Source: Hyphomonadaceae bacterium
Lineage (GTDB): Bacteria; Pseudomonadota; Alphaproteobacteria; Caulobacterales; Hyphomonadaceae
Reading direction: 5' to 3'
Length of the DNA stretch: 40,624 nt
NCBI GenBank assembly: GCA_030158285.1
Contig: JAOATF010000157.1
Location: 1 to 40,624 of the forward strand
Each line of letters starts with the position of its first letter. Position 1 is the stretch's first letter. Positions 32,176-40,624 of this stretch are shown here, piece after piece. A model generated the notes under the pieces. It did not search any database. It saw only the letters and a list, made by a program, of their open reading frames with translations, and was not told where the DNA came from. A program made the position numbers and the translations under genes.

Positions 32176-33843
32176 ATGTCTGAGGCCGTCGAACGCGAAT
32201 CCATGGATTTCGACGTGGTGATCGTGGGCGCAGGGCCCGCGGGCCTCGCCGCTGCGATCCGCATCAAGCAGATGGCCGCCGAGACGGGGAATGATGTTTC
32301 CGTCGTGGTGCTCGAGAAGGGCTCGGAAGTCGGCGCGCACATTCTCTCCGGCGCGGTCATGGACCCCAAGGCCATGAACGAGCTGATCCCGGACTGGAAG
32401 GAGAAGGGCTGCCCCTTCGAGACGCCGGTGACGCACGACACGTTCCTCGTGCTGGGGCAGGAGGGGTCGATCCCGCTGCCGGTGTTCCTGATGCCGCCGA
32501 TGCTGCAGAACCACGGCATGTATATTGGCTCGCTCGCCAATGTGACGCGGTGGATGGCCAAGCAGGCCGAGGAGCTGGGTGTCGAGATCTATCCGGGCTT
32601 TGCGGCGTCGGATCTCACTTACCGGGAAGACGGTTCGATCAAAGGCGTGATCGCCGGCGTGATGGGCATCGAGAAGAATGGCGAGCAGGGCCCGAACTAT
32701 TCGCCGGGCATGGAGCTGAACGGCAAGTATGTGCTGATCGGCGAAGGCGTGCGCGGGTCACTGGCCAAGAAGCTGATCAAGGACTTCAAGCTCGACAAGG
32801 ATAGCCAACCGCAGAAGTTCGGCATCGGCGTGAAGGAGCTGTGGCAGATCCCCGCCGCGCAGCACAAGCCGGGCTTCGTGCAGCACACATTTGGTTGGCC
32901 GCTGAGCAATTCAACCGGCGGCGGCACGTTCATGTATCACTTTGGTGATCGCTATGTGGCGATCGGCATGGTGGTGCACCTCAACTACAAGAATCCGTGG
33001 CTGTCGCCGTTCGAGGAGTTCCAGCGCTTCAAGCACCATCCGGACGTGATCAAGCACCTGAAGGGCGGCGAGCGCGTGTCCTACGGCGCGCGGGCGATCA
33101 CCGAGGGCGGCTGGCAGTCCATTCCGAAGCTGACCTTCCCGGGCGGCGCGCTGATCGGCTGCTCGGCCGGCTTCGTGAACCTGCCGCGCATCAAGGGCAG
33201 CCACAACGCGATGAAGACCGGCATGCTGGCCGGCGAGGCCGCGTTCGAAGCCGTGACGCAGGGCCGCCAGGGCGACGAGCTGAAGGCGTACAGCGATGCG
33301 TTCAAGGACAGCTGGGTGGCGAAGGAGCTGAAGAAGGTTCGCAACGCGAAGCCGCTGTGGTCGAAGTTCGGCACGTTCATCGGCATTCCGCTGACGGCGC
33401 TGGACCTGTGGTTCGCGACGATTTTCGGCGGCACGCTGTTCGGCACGATGAAGCATTCCAAGACGGATGCGAAATCGCTGGAGCCGGCGAGCAAGCACAA
33501 GAAGATCGCCTATCCGAAACCGGATGGCGTGATCTCGTTCGACCGCCTGACGTCTGTCGCGTTCTCGTTCACGAACCATGGCGAGGACCAGCCGCCGCAC
33601 CTCAAGGTGCTGGATGCCGAGCTGCAGAAGAAGAGCGAGCTGGGCATCTATGGCGGACCGTCGAACCGCTACTGCCCGGCGGGCGTCTATGAGTGGATCG
33701 AGGACGGCAAGGGCGGCCAGAAGTTCCAGATCAACGCGCAGAACTGCGTCCACTGCAAGACGTGCGATATCAAGGACCCGAACCAGAACATCAACTGGAC
33801 CACGCCCGAAGGCGGCGGCGGGCCGAACTATCCGAACATGTAG
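32176..33843 (+). CDS. electron transfer flavoprotein-ubiquinone oxidoreductase
   Basis: Protein of 555 residues that passes electrons from reduced ETF to ubiquinone at the inner membrane. The FAD-binding G-A-G-P-A-G is at 18-23, E-K-G-S-E-V-G-A-H-I-L-S-G follows, and the C-terminal ferredoxin-like domain has Cys500 and C-V-H-C-K-T-C (524-530), four Cys for one 4Fe-4S cluster, then D-P-x-Q-N-I-N-W-T-x-P-E-G-G-G-G-P-N-Y as in all ETF-QO. Length matches the family. It would serve the acyl-CoA dehydrogenase at 16563 and others. GGGAG precedes the ATG at 32176; an ATG at 32203 is also open. No etfA/etfB is in the window. Confidence 0.97.
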   Translation: MSEAVERESMDFDVVIVGAGPAGLAAAIRIKQMAAETGNDVSVVVLEKGSEVGAHILSGAVMDPKAMNELIPDWKEKGCPFETPVTHDTFLVLGQEGSIPLPVFLMPPMLQNHGMYIGSLANVTRWMAKQAEELGVEIYPGFAASDLTYREDGSIKGVIAGVMGIEKNGEQGPNYSPGMELNGKYVLIGEGVRGSLAKKLIKDFKLDKDSQPQKFGIGVKELWQIPAAQHKPGFVQHTFGWPLSNSTGGGTFMYHFGDRYVAIGMVVHLNYKNPWLSPFEEFQRFKHHPDVIKHLKGGERVSYGARAITEGGWQSIPKLTFPGGALIGCSAGFVNLPRIKGSHNAMKTGMLAGEAAFEAVTQGRQGDELKAYSDAFKDSWVAKELKKVRNAKPLWSKFGTFIGIPLTALDLWFATIFGGTLFGTMKHSKTDAKSLEPASKHKKIAYPKPDGVISFDRLTSVAFSFTNHGEDQPPHLKVLDAELQKKSELGIYGGPSNRYCPAGVYEWIEDGKGGQKFQINAQNCVHCKTCDIKDPNQNINWTTPEGGGGPNYPNM

Positions 33844-33957
33844 GGTGGGGGCTGACCCGCCGCTAGCAGCGGTCCGCCTATTTACCGCCAAAATGCGTTG
33901 TCCAACTGTGCCGGGGCTCGGTTGAGCCTGTTGATCCGTTCGGATAGCGTCCCACCC

Positions 33958-36021
33958 ATGACACAGAACACGTTCCGTCTGCTTATCGCGGCTTCGGCGA
34001 CCGCCATGCTTTCCGCTTGCGCGTCGATGGGCGTGCCGGGGTTTGGCGATGCGGGCGGGTGCCGGACGGTCTATGTGTTCACGGGCGGGGCGGTGCAGCC
34101 GGTGAACAGCTGTGGCGCCGTTCCGCGCGAGACGATGATGGCGCAGAAGGCCATGATCTCGGCCCAGCCGCTGGACCTTGAGCCGGTCGATCCTGCGGCC
34201 GCGCCGGCTGAGCCCGCGCCGGTGGTGACGCCGGTCTCCGCCGCCGCCGAGGCGACCGCGCCGCGCGAGGCGCCGGCGGGTTATCGCGGCGCCAATGGGA
34301 TGATCGAGAACGCCGACATGGCTGCCTTCATGGCGCGCGTGCGCAGCGGCTTTGCCACTTCAAGCAATACCGGCGCCTGGGGTTACATGGCGATTGATGC
34401 GCTGGCCGCCGATGATCCGGCCACGGCGCAGAGCGTGATCGATGGCCTGACCGGCAAGCCGCCGACGGAGTGGATGGGCGCCAATCACCTGCGGCCTTGG
34501 GTTTATGCCGCCAACGGGCGGACGGCGGACGCGGTCACCGAGATGGAGAAGTTGAAGCACTCGCTGCCGGTGTCGACCTTGCGCGGGCATCGTGCGCTGC
34601 TGGCGGAAGCGACTGGCGACTATGATGCGGCGCTGGCGATCTATGCGGAGTCATCCGATCGCTATGACGTGCCGGACCCGTCGGATGCCGGGTCGATGGA
34701 GTACTACACGCGCGATCTCATCTTCCGTGGCCAGCGCCTGCTGGCGTTGCGCGAGGCGGAGCTTCTGCGCGGGCTCAAGCGCGATATCGAGGCGATGGCG
34801 CTGCTGAGGCGTCTGCTCGCTGCCTCGCCGGACGATCCCTATGTGGCCGAACGGCTGGCGCGCGCGATAAAGGGCGAGGATCGGTGGCAGCCGCGCACGC
34901 TGAAGCAGGCGATGGCGGCGGCGCTGGGCGATGAGGCCGCGCTGGTCGAGGAACAGGAAAGCATCATGCTGGCGATGACGGGGCGCGGTGCGAAAGCGCC
35001 GTTCAACCACCTGTTGTCGTCGATGCGGCAGAGCGCGCTGCTGCTCGATCCGGACAATGGCGACATCCGCATCATGGAAGCGGGCAAGCTGTACGGACAG
35101 GGCAAGTTCGAGCCGGCGCTGCGCATCGCGCAGATCGGCAATCCGCGCAAGGAACAGGCGGCGCTGCTGCAATCGACGGCTGGATTGGCGGCGCTGCAGC
35201 TGGGATCGCCGGATACGCTGGCGGCGCTGGTGGAGCGGTCGCTGAAGATCGACAACAGCACGGAGGCCAAGCTGCAGGCAGCCGGCGCGCTGATCCCGGC
35301 CAACGAGAACACGCGGGCGCTGCAACTGATCGACCAGGTGCTGAAGGCGCGCGACCTCACGCCGTCGCAGCGTGTCTATGCGTTGCTGACGCGGTCGCAG
35401 GCGCACGGGCAGGCGGGCAATCTGGAAGGCGCAGTCGCTGATGCGCGTGCGGCCTATGCGCTGCGCGCCGATGACACGACGCACCAGATCCTCGCCTCGG
35501 CGCTGGCGGACGTGCCGGCGACGCGCGAGGAGGGGCTGGGCATCATGCGCCGGATGCTGGCCAACTCGCCGGACGATACCGGGCTGATGAACAATCTCGG
35601 CTATTCGCTGATCGACGGGCACGGCACGCCGGCCGAGCTGGACGAGGGCTTCAAGATGCTGAAGCAGGCGATCCGCATGACGCCGGATGAAGCCAACCTG
35701 CTCGATTCAATCGGCTGGGCCTATTACCAGTATGGCGACTTCCGGGCGGCCGATCGCTTCATCCAGATGGCGCTCAATTCCTATGAGCCGTTCGCGCACT
35801 GGGAATTGTCGGACCATATGGGCGATGTGCAGTGGCGCCTCGGCGACCAGGAAGCCGCGCGCAAGCACTGGACGGCGGCGCTGCGGGCCTATCCGCCGGT
35901 GCTGAACCAGAAAGCGCTGGAGGCCAAGCTGAAGGACGGCCTCACGGCGCCGGCCCCGGTGAAGCGCGACACGCCCGAAGTTCCGCTCAGCAAGCCGATC
36001 GATCCGGCGACGGAGATCTAG
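33958..36021 (+). CDS. tetratricopeptide-repeat lipoprotein
   Basis: Protein of 687 residues. A lipoprotein signal ends in L-S-A-C (Cys21), followed by an Ala/Pro-rich linker (about 75-105). The rest is helical with TPR-like pairs; the clearest is near the C-terminus: N-N-L-G-Y-S-L-I-D, L-L-D-S-I-G-W-A-Y-Y-Q-Y-G-D-F-R-A-A and H-M-G-D-V-Q-W-R-L-G-D-Q-E-A-A-R-K-H-W. This C-terminal block recurs in the next gene, so the two are related. Such proteins act as docking scaffolds in the envelope; no partner can be named. The ATG at 33958 is chosen for the signal; a TTG frame start at 33898 is rejected. Confidence 0.85.
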   Translation: MTQNTFRLLIAASATAMLSACASMGVPGFGDAGGCRTVYVFTGGAVQPVNSCGAVPRETMMAQKAMISAQPLDLEPVDPAAAPAEPAPVVTPVSAAAEATAPREAPAGYRGANGMIENADMAAFMARVRSGFATSSNTGAWGYMAIDALAADDPATAQSVIDGLTGKPPTEWMGANHLRPWVYAANGRTADAVTEMEKLKHSLPVSTLRGHRALLAEATGDYDAALAIYAESSDRYDVPDPSDAGSMEYYTRDLIFRGQRLLALREAELLRGLKRDIEAMALLRRLLAASPDDPYVAERLARAIKGEDRWQPRTLKQAMAAALGDEAALVEEQESIMLAMTGRGAKAPFNHLLSSMRQSALLLDPDNGDIRIMEAGKLYGQGKFEPALRIAQIGNPRKEQAALLQSTAGLAALQLGSPDTLAALVERSLKIDNSTEAKLQAAGALIPANENTRALQLIDQVLKARDLTPSQRVYALLTRSQAHGQAGNLEGAVADARAAYALRADDTTHQILASALADVPATREEGLGIMRRMLANSPDDTGLMNNLGYSLIDGHGTPAELDEGFKMLKQAIRMTPDEANLLDSIGWAYYQYGDFRAADRFIQMALNSYEPFAHWELSDHMGDVQWRLGDQEAARKHWTAALRAYPPVLNQKALEAKLKDGLTAPAPVKRDTPEVPLSKPIDPATEI

Positions 36022-36094
36022 GCGGGTTACCTTGCGGCACCGCTGACCGTAACCTCCGGTTGATGCCGGGGGTGGGGTGGGGCAACATGCCGGC

Positions 36095-37840
36095 ATGTGG
36101 TCAGGACATTTGGGGCCCGGGTTCCGGGCAAGCGTTGCTGCGCTCGCCGCCATGGCATTCGGCGGATGCGTGCTAACTCCATCGACGCCTTCGTGGTTCA
36201 CCGCGGAGATGCTCGACGAATTGCGGACGCAGCAGGAGTATGCGGACTTCGTTGCGGCGCGATACGCCGGCATGATCGGGGACGCTGCATCGGCGGCGAC
36301 GTATTACCGCCGCGCGTCTGAATCCTCGCCCGAGGACCCCGGCCTGCTGGAGCGCGCGACGCTGTCGACGCTGGCGTCGGGCGACGTGAAGGAGGCCATC
36401 CGCATTTCGAAGGCGGCCAAGGCGCGCGTGTCGGAAGAATCGCCGAGCGCGGAGCTGGCGCTGATCGTGGACGACATTGCGAACGGGCGGATCAAGTCGG
36501 CGGAGGCGCGGCTGAAAAAGCCGGTGCTGGGCGCGCTGAATATCGATCTCGCGGCCTTCCTGTCGGCGTGGCTGACGGCAGTGGACAATGCCGATGCCGG
36601 CGTTCTGGAGGTCGATGCGCTTCCCGGCAGGCGGATGATCGCGGGCGAGCAGGCGGCGCTGAAGGCGCTGATCCTGATGAATGCTGGGCGCGATGAAGAT
36701 GCGATGGTGTCGTTTCGTCATGCGCTGCGGTTGCCGCTGGCGTCGCGGGACCAGGTGGCGGTGCTCGGCGCCAGCCTCGCGGCGTCGCGTGGCAGGATCG
36801 AGGACGCCCGCGACATGATCGAGCTGGTGTCCGTGGACGGAGAAACCGGCGCGGGGGCGGGGCGGCTTCTGGCCGATCTCGACGCGGGCAAGAAGATCGC
36901 GCGGCCGAAGGTGGATGCGCGCCGGGGAGCGGCGCTGGCGATCTACATCATATCGGGAACCAACCTGGTGCGTTCAAGCCCGGACCTGTCGGCGTTGCGC
37001 CATGCGTTGGCGCTGCACCTCGATCCGGATCTGGCGGTTGCGCGGCTGGCGCTGGCGGAAGCCTATGCGCGGCAGGACCGGCCGAACGATGCGGTCGCGG
37101 CGCTGCGCAGTGTGCCTGCGAGTTCGTCATGGGCCGCGGATGCGCTGATGGAGGAAGCGGCGATCCTCAGCGATCATGGCATGACGCCCGAGGCGCTGGC
37201 CGCGGCGGACCGTGCGCTGGCGCTGGGCGAGCGGCGTGAGCTGGTGCTGCGGGCGGGTGATCTCAACCGCATCGCGGGACGGATGGACGTGGCGCGCAAG
37301 CTTTACGACCGGGTGGTCACGACCGATGCGTCGCGCGGGCTGACCGACTGGCGCGTGCTGTTCGCGCGGGCGACCGTACGCAGCGAGACCGGCGACTGGC
37401 CGGGCGCGGAGGCCGATCTCAACGCGGCGCTGGCGATCGAGCCGGACCGGCCGGAACTGCTGAACTATCTCGGCTATGGCTGGATCAACCGGGGCGAGCG
37501 GATGCCGGAAGGCCTGGCGCTGATCAAGCGCGCGGCGGAGGCGCGGCCGGACCAGGGCTATATCCTCGACAGTCTCGGCTGGGCGTATTTCCGGCTCGGG
37601 CAGTATGATGTGGCTGTGGAACATCTTGAGCGCGCAGCGGAACTTTCGCCCACGGAATCCGAGATCATCGAGCATCTGGGGGATGCCTACTGGCGCGCGG
37701 GGCGCACCGTGGAGGCGAAGTTCGAGTGGAAGGCCGCGCTGGGCCTGAAGCCGACGCCTGTAAACGAGGCGGCGCTCCGCACCAAGCTCGACAGGGGCTT
37801 GCCAATTTCGCCGGGGGCGAGTCTAGCTTCGCGGCCATGA
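36095..37840 (+). CDS. tetratricopeptide-repeat lipoprotein, coupled to ispE
   Basis: Protein of about 581 residues. A lipoprotein-like signal ends in F-G-G-C (Cys25). TPR units run through most of it, clearest at the C-terminus: L-L-N-Y-L-G-Y-G-W-I-N-R-G, I-L-D-S-L-G-W-A-Y-F-R-L-G-Q-Y-D-V-A and H-L-G-D-A-Y-W-R-A-G-R-T-V-E-A-K-F-E-W. It is a diverged relative of the previous gene. Its stop overlaps the ispE start (ATGA), so the two are translationally coupled. I recall TPR proteins next to ispE in many proteobacteria, but their link is not explained. The ATG at 36095 is chosen; a GTG at 36077 is possible. No clear ribosome binding site. Confidence 0.85.
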   Translation: MWSGHLGPGFRASVAALAAMAFGGCVLTPSTPSWFTAEMLDELRTQQEYADFVAARYAGMIGDAASAATYYRRASESSPEDPGLLERATLSTLASGDVKEAIRISKAAKARVSEESPSAELALIVDDIANGRIKSAEARLKKPVLGALNIDLAAFLSAWLTAVDNADAGVLEVDALPGRRMIAGEQAALKALILMNAGRDEDAMVSFRHALRLPLASRDQVAVLGASLAASRGRIEDARDMIELVSVDGETGAGAGRLLADLDAGKKIARPKVDARRGAALAIYIISGTNLVRSSPDLSALRHALALHLDPDLAVARLALAEAYARQDRPNDAVAALRSVPASSSWAADALMEEAAILSDHGMTPEALAAADRALALGERRELVLRAGDLNRIAGRMDVARKLYDRVVTTDASRGLTDWRVLFARATVRSETGDWPGAEADLNAALAIEPDRPELLNYLGYGWINRGERMPEGLALIKRAAEARPDQGYILDSLGWAYFRLGQYDVAVEHLERAAELSPTESEIIEHLGDAYWRAGRTVEAKFEWKAALGLKPTPVNEAALRTKLDRGLPISPGASLASRP

Positions 37841-38757
37841 GTCTAGCCTCGGATCGCGCGAATTTCTCGACTGCCTGGGCGCCTGCGAAGGTGAACCTGT
37901 ACCTGCATGTTGGCGCGCCGGGCACGGGCGGGCTGCATCCGGTGGACAGCCTTGTCATGTTTGCCGATACGCGCGCTGCGGATCGTATTTCGGCGCGTTC
38001 GGCGCCGTTCATCCATCTGAGCGTGGAAGGGCCCGGGGCGAAGGCGCTGCAGAAGGCGCCGAACAATCTGTCGCTGGCGGCGGCGCTGGCGTTGCGCGAG
38101 GCGTGCGATCGTACGGGACTTGGTGTCTCGATGGTGTTGCACAAGGTGTTGCCGATTGCGGGCGGCGTCGGCGGCGGGTCAGCGGATGCGGCGGCGACGT
38201 TGCATGTGCTGAACGAGATGTGGGGCGTCGATTTCGGCGAGGCGGCGCTGGAGCGGATCGCGCAGCAGCTGGGCTCGGACGTGCCGGCGTGCGTGCGGCT
38301 GCGGCCTCTGGTGATGCGTGGGGCAGGCGAGCGGCTGATCGATGTGGCGGCGCCGGACCTGCCGGCGATCCTGGTCAATCCGGGCATCATGCTGGAGACG
38401 CGCAGGGTGTTCGAGAAGTTCGACCGGCTGGGCGCCAACCGGGCGTTTCGCGAGACGGAGCCGCCATGGGGCGCGACGCCGGAGGAATTCGCGGCGGCGC
38501 TGGGCGAGTATCGCAACGACCTGCAGGCGGCGGCGGTGGCGCTGTGCCCGGAGATCGAGCGCGCGCTGAAGCTGATGCGCGCGCAGCCGGGCTGCCTGCT
38601 GGCGCGCATGTCGGGCAGCGGGCCGACCTGTTTTGCGCTGTTCGAGAGCGATCAGGCGGCGGCGGTGGCGGCGGAGCGCATTGCCGAGGCGAAGAAGAAA
38701 TACTGGGTGCGGGCGACAACGTTCCGGGGCGCGCCGCCGATTCCGCTGGACGACTGA
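37837..38757 (+). CDS. ispE: 4-diphosphocytidyl-2-C-methyl-D-erythritol kinase
   Basis: GHMP kinase of 306 residues that phosphorylates the 2-hydroxyl of CDP-methylerythritol in the MEP pathway to isoprenoids. A-P-A-K-V-N-L-Y-L-H-V is at 15-25, the ATP loop P-I-A-G-G-V-G-G-G-S-A-D-A-A-A (106-120) follows, and M-S-G-S-G-P-T-C-F-A-L-F near the C-terminus is motif 3. The length is family-typical. The ATG at 37837 overlaps the upstream stop; the longer frame from 37726 is inside the TPR gene. The polyprenyl-phosphate sugar transferase gene follows after 23 bases. Confidence 0.96.
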   Translation: MSLASDRANFSTAWAPAKVNLYLHVGAPGTGGLHPVDSLVMFADTRAADRISARSAPFIHLSVEGPGAKALQKAPNNLSLAAALALREACDRTGLGVSMVLHKVLPIAGGVGGGSADAAATLHVLNEMWGVDFGEAALERIAQQLGSDVPACVRLRPLVMRGAGERLIDVAAPDLPAILVNPGIMLETRRVFEKFDRLGANRAFRETEPPWGATPEEFAAALGEYRNDLQAAAVALCPEIERALKLMRAQPGCLLARMSGSGPTCFALFESDQAAAVAAERIAEAKKKYWVRATTFRGAPPIPLDD

Positions 38758-38780
38758 CACGCGGCAGCTGAAACACGCAC

Positions 38781-39827
38781 ATGGACGCGCTGCTGCATTC
38801 CCTCCTGATCTTCGCGCTGGCCGCAATCCCCTCGGCGATCCTGTGCCGGGTGGTGATCACGCTGCGCATTGTCGATGCGCCGACCGAAGCGCGGAAGATG
38901 CAGAAGCTGCCGGTGCCGACGGCGGGGGGGCTGGCGGTGGCGCTGTCAGCGGGACTGGCGGCAGCGGTTGATGTGGAGCTTCACCGGCACGGTTACAATG
39001 GTGCGATGATTGTCGCGGGGCTGGGCGGAATCGCCGTGCTGGCGGTGGGGCTGGCGGACGACATCCTGAAGCTGCGCGCACGCGTGAAGTTTGGGCTGAT
39101 CGTGGCGGCAGCGATCGGCATGGCGGCGCTGGGGCTGCGTGCGGACGCGATGGGGTTCTGGCCGGGGGCTGTCATCGGACTGCCGCTTGTCGTGGCGATT
39201 GCTGGCTCTGTGTTCTGGCTGGTGGTGGTGATCAATGCCGTGAATTTCATGGACGGCGCCAACGGGCTTGCCATGGGAATGGCGTGCATCGCGGCGCTGG
39301 GGCTGGCGGCGTGCGGCGCGGCGATCGGCGCGGACCACATCACGCTGGCGAGCCTCGCGCTGGCCGGCGGGCTGGCGGGGTTCCTGGTGTGGAATGTGCG
39401 CGGGTTGTTGTATGTGGGCGATGCGGGCGCGCTGTTTACCGGCGCGGTGCTGGCCGGGCTGGGGCTGGAGCTGGTGCGGCTGCGACCGGATCTGTTGTTC
39501 GTGCCGGCGATCCTGCTGCTGCCTTTCCTGTCGGACGTGCTGCTGACGCTGGCGTGGCGGGGCAAGCACGGCAAGCCGCTGTGGGTGGCGCATCTCGACC
39601 ATGTCTACCAGATCGCGATCAAGGCGGGGTTGAAGCACACGCAGGTGGCGGGGGTGCATGCGGTCTGGGCGTTGAATGCGGCCGTGGTTGCGGTGGGCGC
39701 GGCGCTGGTGGGCGGATATGCGCCGCTGATCGCGTTCGTGTCGCTGCTGGCGATCAGCACGTGGGTGCACTGGAGGGTGCGGCGGGCAGGCGTGGCCAAC
39801 GGGCTGGTCGGGGCGGATATTCTCTAA
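38781..39827 (+). CDS. MraY/WecA-type polyprenyl-phosphate sugar-1-phosphate transferase
   Basis: Membrane protein of 348 residues with about ten hydrophobic helices. It would move a sugar-1-phosphate from a UDP-sugar to undecaprenyl phosphate, the first step of a lipid-linked glycan. The family marks are present: the Asp pair L-A-D-D (91-94), N-A-V-N-F-M-D-G-A-N-G (152-162), Y-V-G-D-A-G-A-L-F-T-G (211-221), and H-L-D-H-V-Y-Q (271-277), which takes the place of the His-rich loop of WecA-type enzymes. The sequence is closer to WecA/TagO than to MraY because it lacks the peptidoglycan-type signatures, but the sugar is not determinable. GAAACACGCAC before the ATG is a weak ribosome binding site. 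Confidence 0.88.
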   Translation: MDALLHSLLIFALAAIPSAILCRVVITLRIVDAPTEARKMQKLPVPTAGGLAVALSAGLAAAVDVELHRHGYNGAMIVAGLGGIAVLAVGLADDILKLRARVKFGLIVAAAIGMAALGLRADAMGFWPGAVIGLPLVVAIAGSVFWLVVVINAVNFMDGANGLAMGMACIAALGLAACGAAIGADHITLASLALAGGLAGFLVWNVRGLLYVGDAGALFTGAVLAGLGLELVRLRPDLLFVPAILLLPFLSDVLLTLAWRGKHGKPLWVAHLDHVYQIAIKAGLKHTQVAGVHAVWALNAAVVAVGAALVGGYAPLIAFVSLLAISTWVHWRVRRAGVANGLVGADIL

Positions 39828-39867
39828 CGACTGCGTTTGTGCCAGAATACCCGCGAGGGTGACCGTC

Positions 39868-40392
39868 ATGACGCGTGCAGGCAGCTTCACTCAGTTTCTC
39901 GTGCTTGGCCTGGTGATGGCGTGGTCGATGTTCGCGCTGGCGTGGGCCGGCAGTACGGACCGGCGTGTGATCGAGGACGCGGCGCGGTATTTTCCGATCG
40001 AACGGTATGAGGCGGCCATCGGGCTGGAGCGGCTGATGGCCGATGGTCCGGCGGAGCTGCGGGTGTGGCGCGCGGGCGCGGGCGAGGCGCTGGCCGAGGC
40101 GCAGGTGGCGCGGCCGGGCGGGCTCGCGAGCTTCGGGCTTTATGGCGAGGCGGGGCAGGTGGACGCGGTGGCCTCGATGATCGGGCGCGATGCGGGTGTG
40201 GCGCCGCGGCTGGAGCGTGTGCTGGCGGAGCTTGCGACGCTGGAGCCGATGGCCGGCAGTTGCGGGTGGACCGCGCCGGACGTCGAGATCGAGGCGGTCT
40301 ATCGCGGCGAGCGGATGCATTTTCGCGTCGACGCGGCGTGTATGCGCGAGGTGCGCCAGCTTGCTGCGGTGATGGCGCTGGTGGGGGAGTAG
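39868..40392 (+). CDS. membrane-anchored protein of unknown function
   Basis: Protein of 174 residues. One hydrophobic N-terminal segment (about 8-28, containing F-L-V-L-G-L-V-M-A-W-S-M-F-A-L-A-W-A) looks like a membrane anchor or uncleaved signal. The rest is soluble with G-S-C-G-W-T-A-P-D-V-E-I-E-A-V-Y and a second Cys (A-A-C-M-R-E), a likely disulfide. I recognise no family. GCGAGGGTG upstream supports the ATG at 39868 over a GTG at 39859. The gene starts 40 bases after the sugar transferase gene, so it may act with it in envelope glycan synthesis, but this is only context. Confidence 0.7.
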   Translation: MTRAGSFTQFLVLGLVMAWSMFALAWAGSTDRRVIEDAARYFPIERYEAAIGLERLMADGPAELRVWRAGAGEALAEAQVARPGGLASFGLYGEAGQVDAVASMIGRDAGVAPRLERVLAELATLEPMAGSCGWTAPDVEIEAVYRGERMHFRVDAACMREVRQLAAVMALVGE

Positions 40393-40401
40393 GCAGGGAC
40401 C

Positions 40402-40601
40402 GCGCGCTGACGCGCCCCGCCCGGAAGCGCGTTGCGTAGCGGCGCGATCGTGCAGCATCACGACTACTCGCTGCTTCGCAGCGACTGCCGGGCAGGCGCC
40501 CGGCGGTCCAGATAACGCCAAAAGCTCCACTGCCGCGCGGCATGGAGGTTCGCTGTCGTCTTGGGCCCTTGGAGGGCCCGGGGACGCGGGATGCCCCGCG
40601 T
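40402..40601. repeat. cluster of six hairpins in gene-free right end
   Basis: Within 200 bases after the last gene: GCGCG/CGCGC (40402-40415), CGCTGC/GCAGCG (40469-40483, TTC loop), GCCGGGC/GCCCGGC (40487-40504, AGGC loop), a longer stem CTCCA-C-TGCC/GGCA-TGGAG (40525-40547), GGGCCC/GGGCCC (40563-40579, TTGGA loop), and ACGCGGG/CCCGCGT (40584-40601, ATGC loop). Arms are perfect apart from one bulged C. No credible open frame spans it. It may be a run of REP-type palindromes, a set of terminators or a structured RNA; the last stem could be the terminator of the run of genes before it. Confidence 0.6.
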
Positions 40602-40624
40602 GATTTGGCAATGCTGATTGCTCA

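Noticed and set aside
39754..40611. 285-codon minus-strand frame over the right end
   Set aside because: Arg/Pro/His-rich shadow running through hairpins and antisense to the gene at 39868, without a family pattern.

Overview
The window is about 40.6 kb of GC-rich DNA that is almost fully coded on both strands. It reads as ordinary chromosome of a free-living alphaproteobacterium, probably of the Caulobacterales/Hyphomonadaceae type. The reasons are a CcrM-type GANTC methyltransferase whose upstream region carries a CtrA-like box and three GANTC sites, an alphaproteobacterial 'twin transmembrane' protein near a PduO-type cobalamin adenosyltransferase, an ETF-ubiquinone oxidoreductase, and many secreted or lipoprotein hydrolases. 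Genus cannot be fixed from sequence alone. I saw no rRNA, tRNA, CRISPR array, transposase, phage gene or integrase.

Layout. 1-2.1 kb: end of an alpha/beta hydrolase, then a DUF3144 protein, an SDR oxidoreductase and a TerB-like protein on the plus strand. 2.1-9.6 kb, minus strand: an ACP-like DUF1493-type protein, an S9 peptidase lipoprotein, a class-C beta-lactamase-like hydrolase, the cobalamin adenosyltransferase with a small hypothetical and the twin-TM protein, a DUF6438 lipoprotein, and two tandem paralogous lipoproteins with SAM-methyltransferase folds. 9.9-13.7 kb: a secreted protein of unknown function, DUF1993, an SGNH-hydrolase lipoprotein and YciB. 13.8-18.2 kb: an M14 carboxypeptidase and an acyl-CoA dehydrogenase. 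18.5-25.2 kb: a paralogue of the unknown secreted protein, cytochrome P460, an amidohydrolase lipoprotein, GST, an HxlR regulator, an MBL-fold lipoprotein and ccrM. 25.3-32.1 kb: an LprI-like protein, an esterase lipoprotein, a PA0069-type radical SAM protein, DUF3137, a secreted alpha/beta hydrolase, MAPEG, a small DUF3012-like lipoprotein and a family-4-like uracil-DNA glycosylase. 32.2-40.4 kb, plus strand: ETF-QO, two TPR lipoproteins, IspE, a WecA/MraY-type phosphoglycosyl transferase and a small membrane protein, followed by a gene-free stretch packed with hairpins.

How the genes relate. Most are single-gene units or short runs. Two links look meaningful. First, the downstream TPR lipoprotein, ispE and the polyprenyl-phosphate sugar transferase form a tight run (ATGA overlap, then a 23-base gap), joining isoprenoid precursor synthesis to lipid-linked sugar synthesis. 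Second, GST, hxlR and the MBL gene are grouped, with a perfect 16-base palindrome just before the MBL gene.

I do not see a large undescribed multi-gene system such as a defence island or biosynthetic cluster. The best leads are smaller: the exported SAM-methyltransferase pair, the two paralogous secreted proteins of unknown function (one beside cytochrome P460), the ccrM control region, a candidate structured RNA at about 27.84-27.95 kb, the hairpin cluster at the right end, and two clean palindromes that look like operators. Many gene starts were moved inward from the longest open frame to a start with a ribosome binding site or a signal peptide; these choices are given in each entry.
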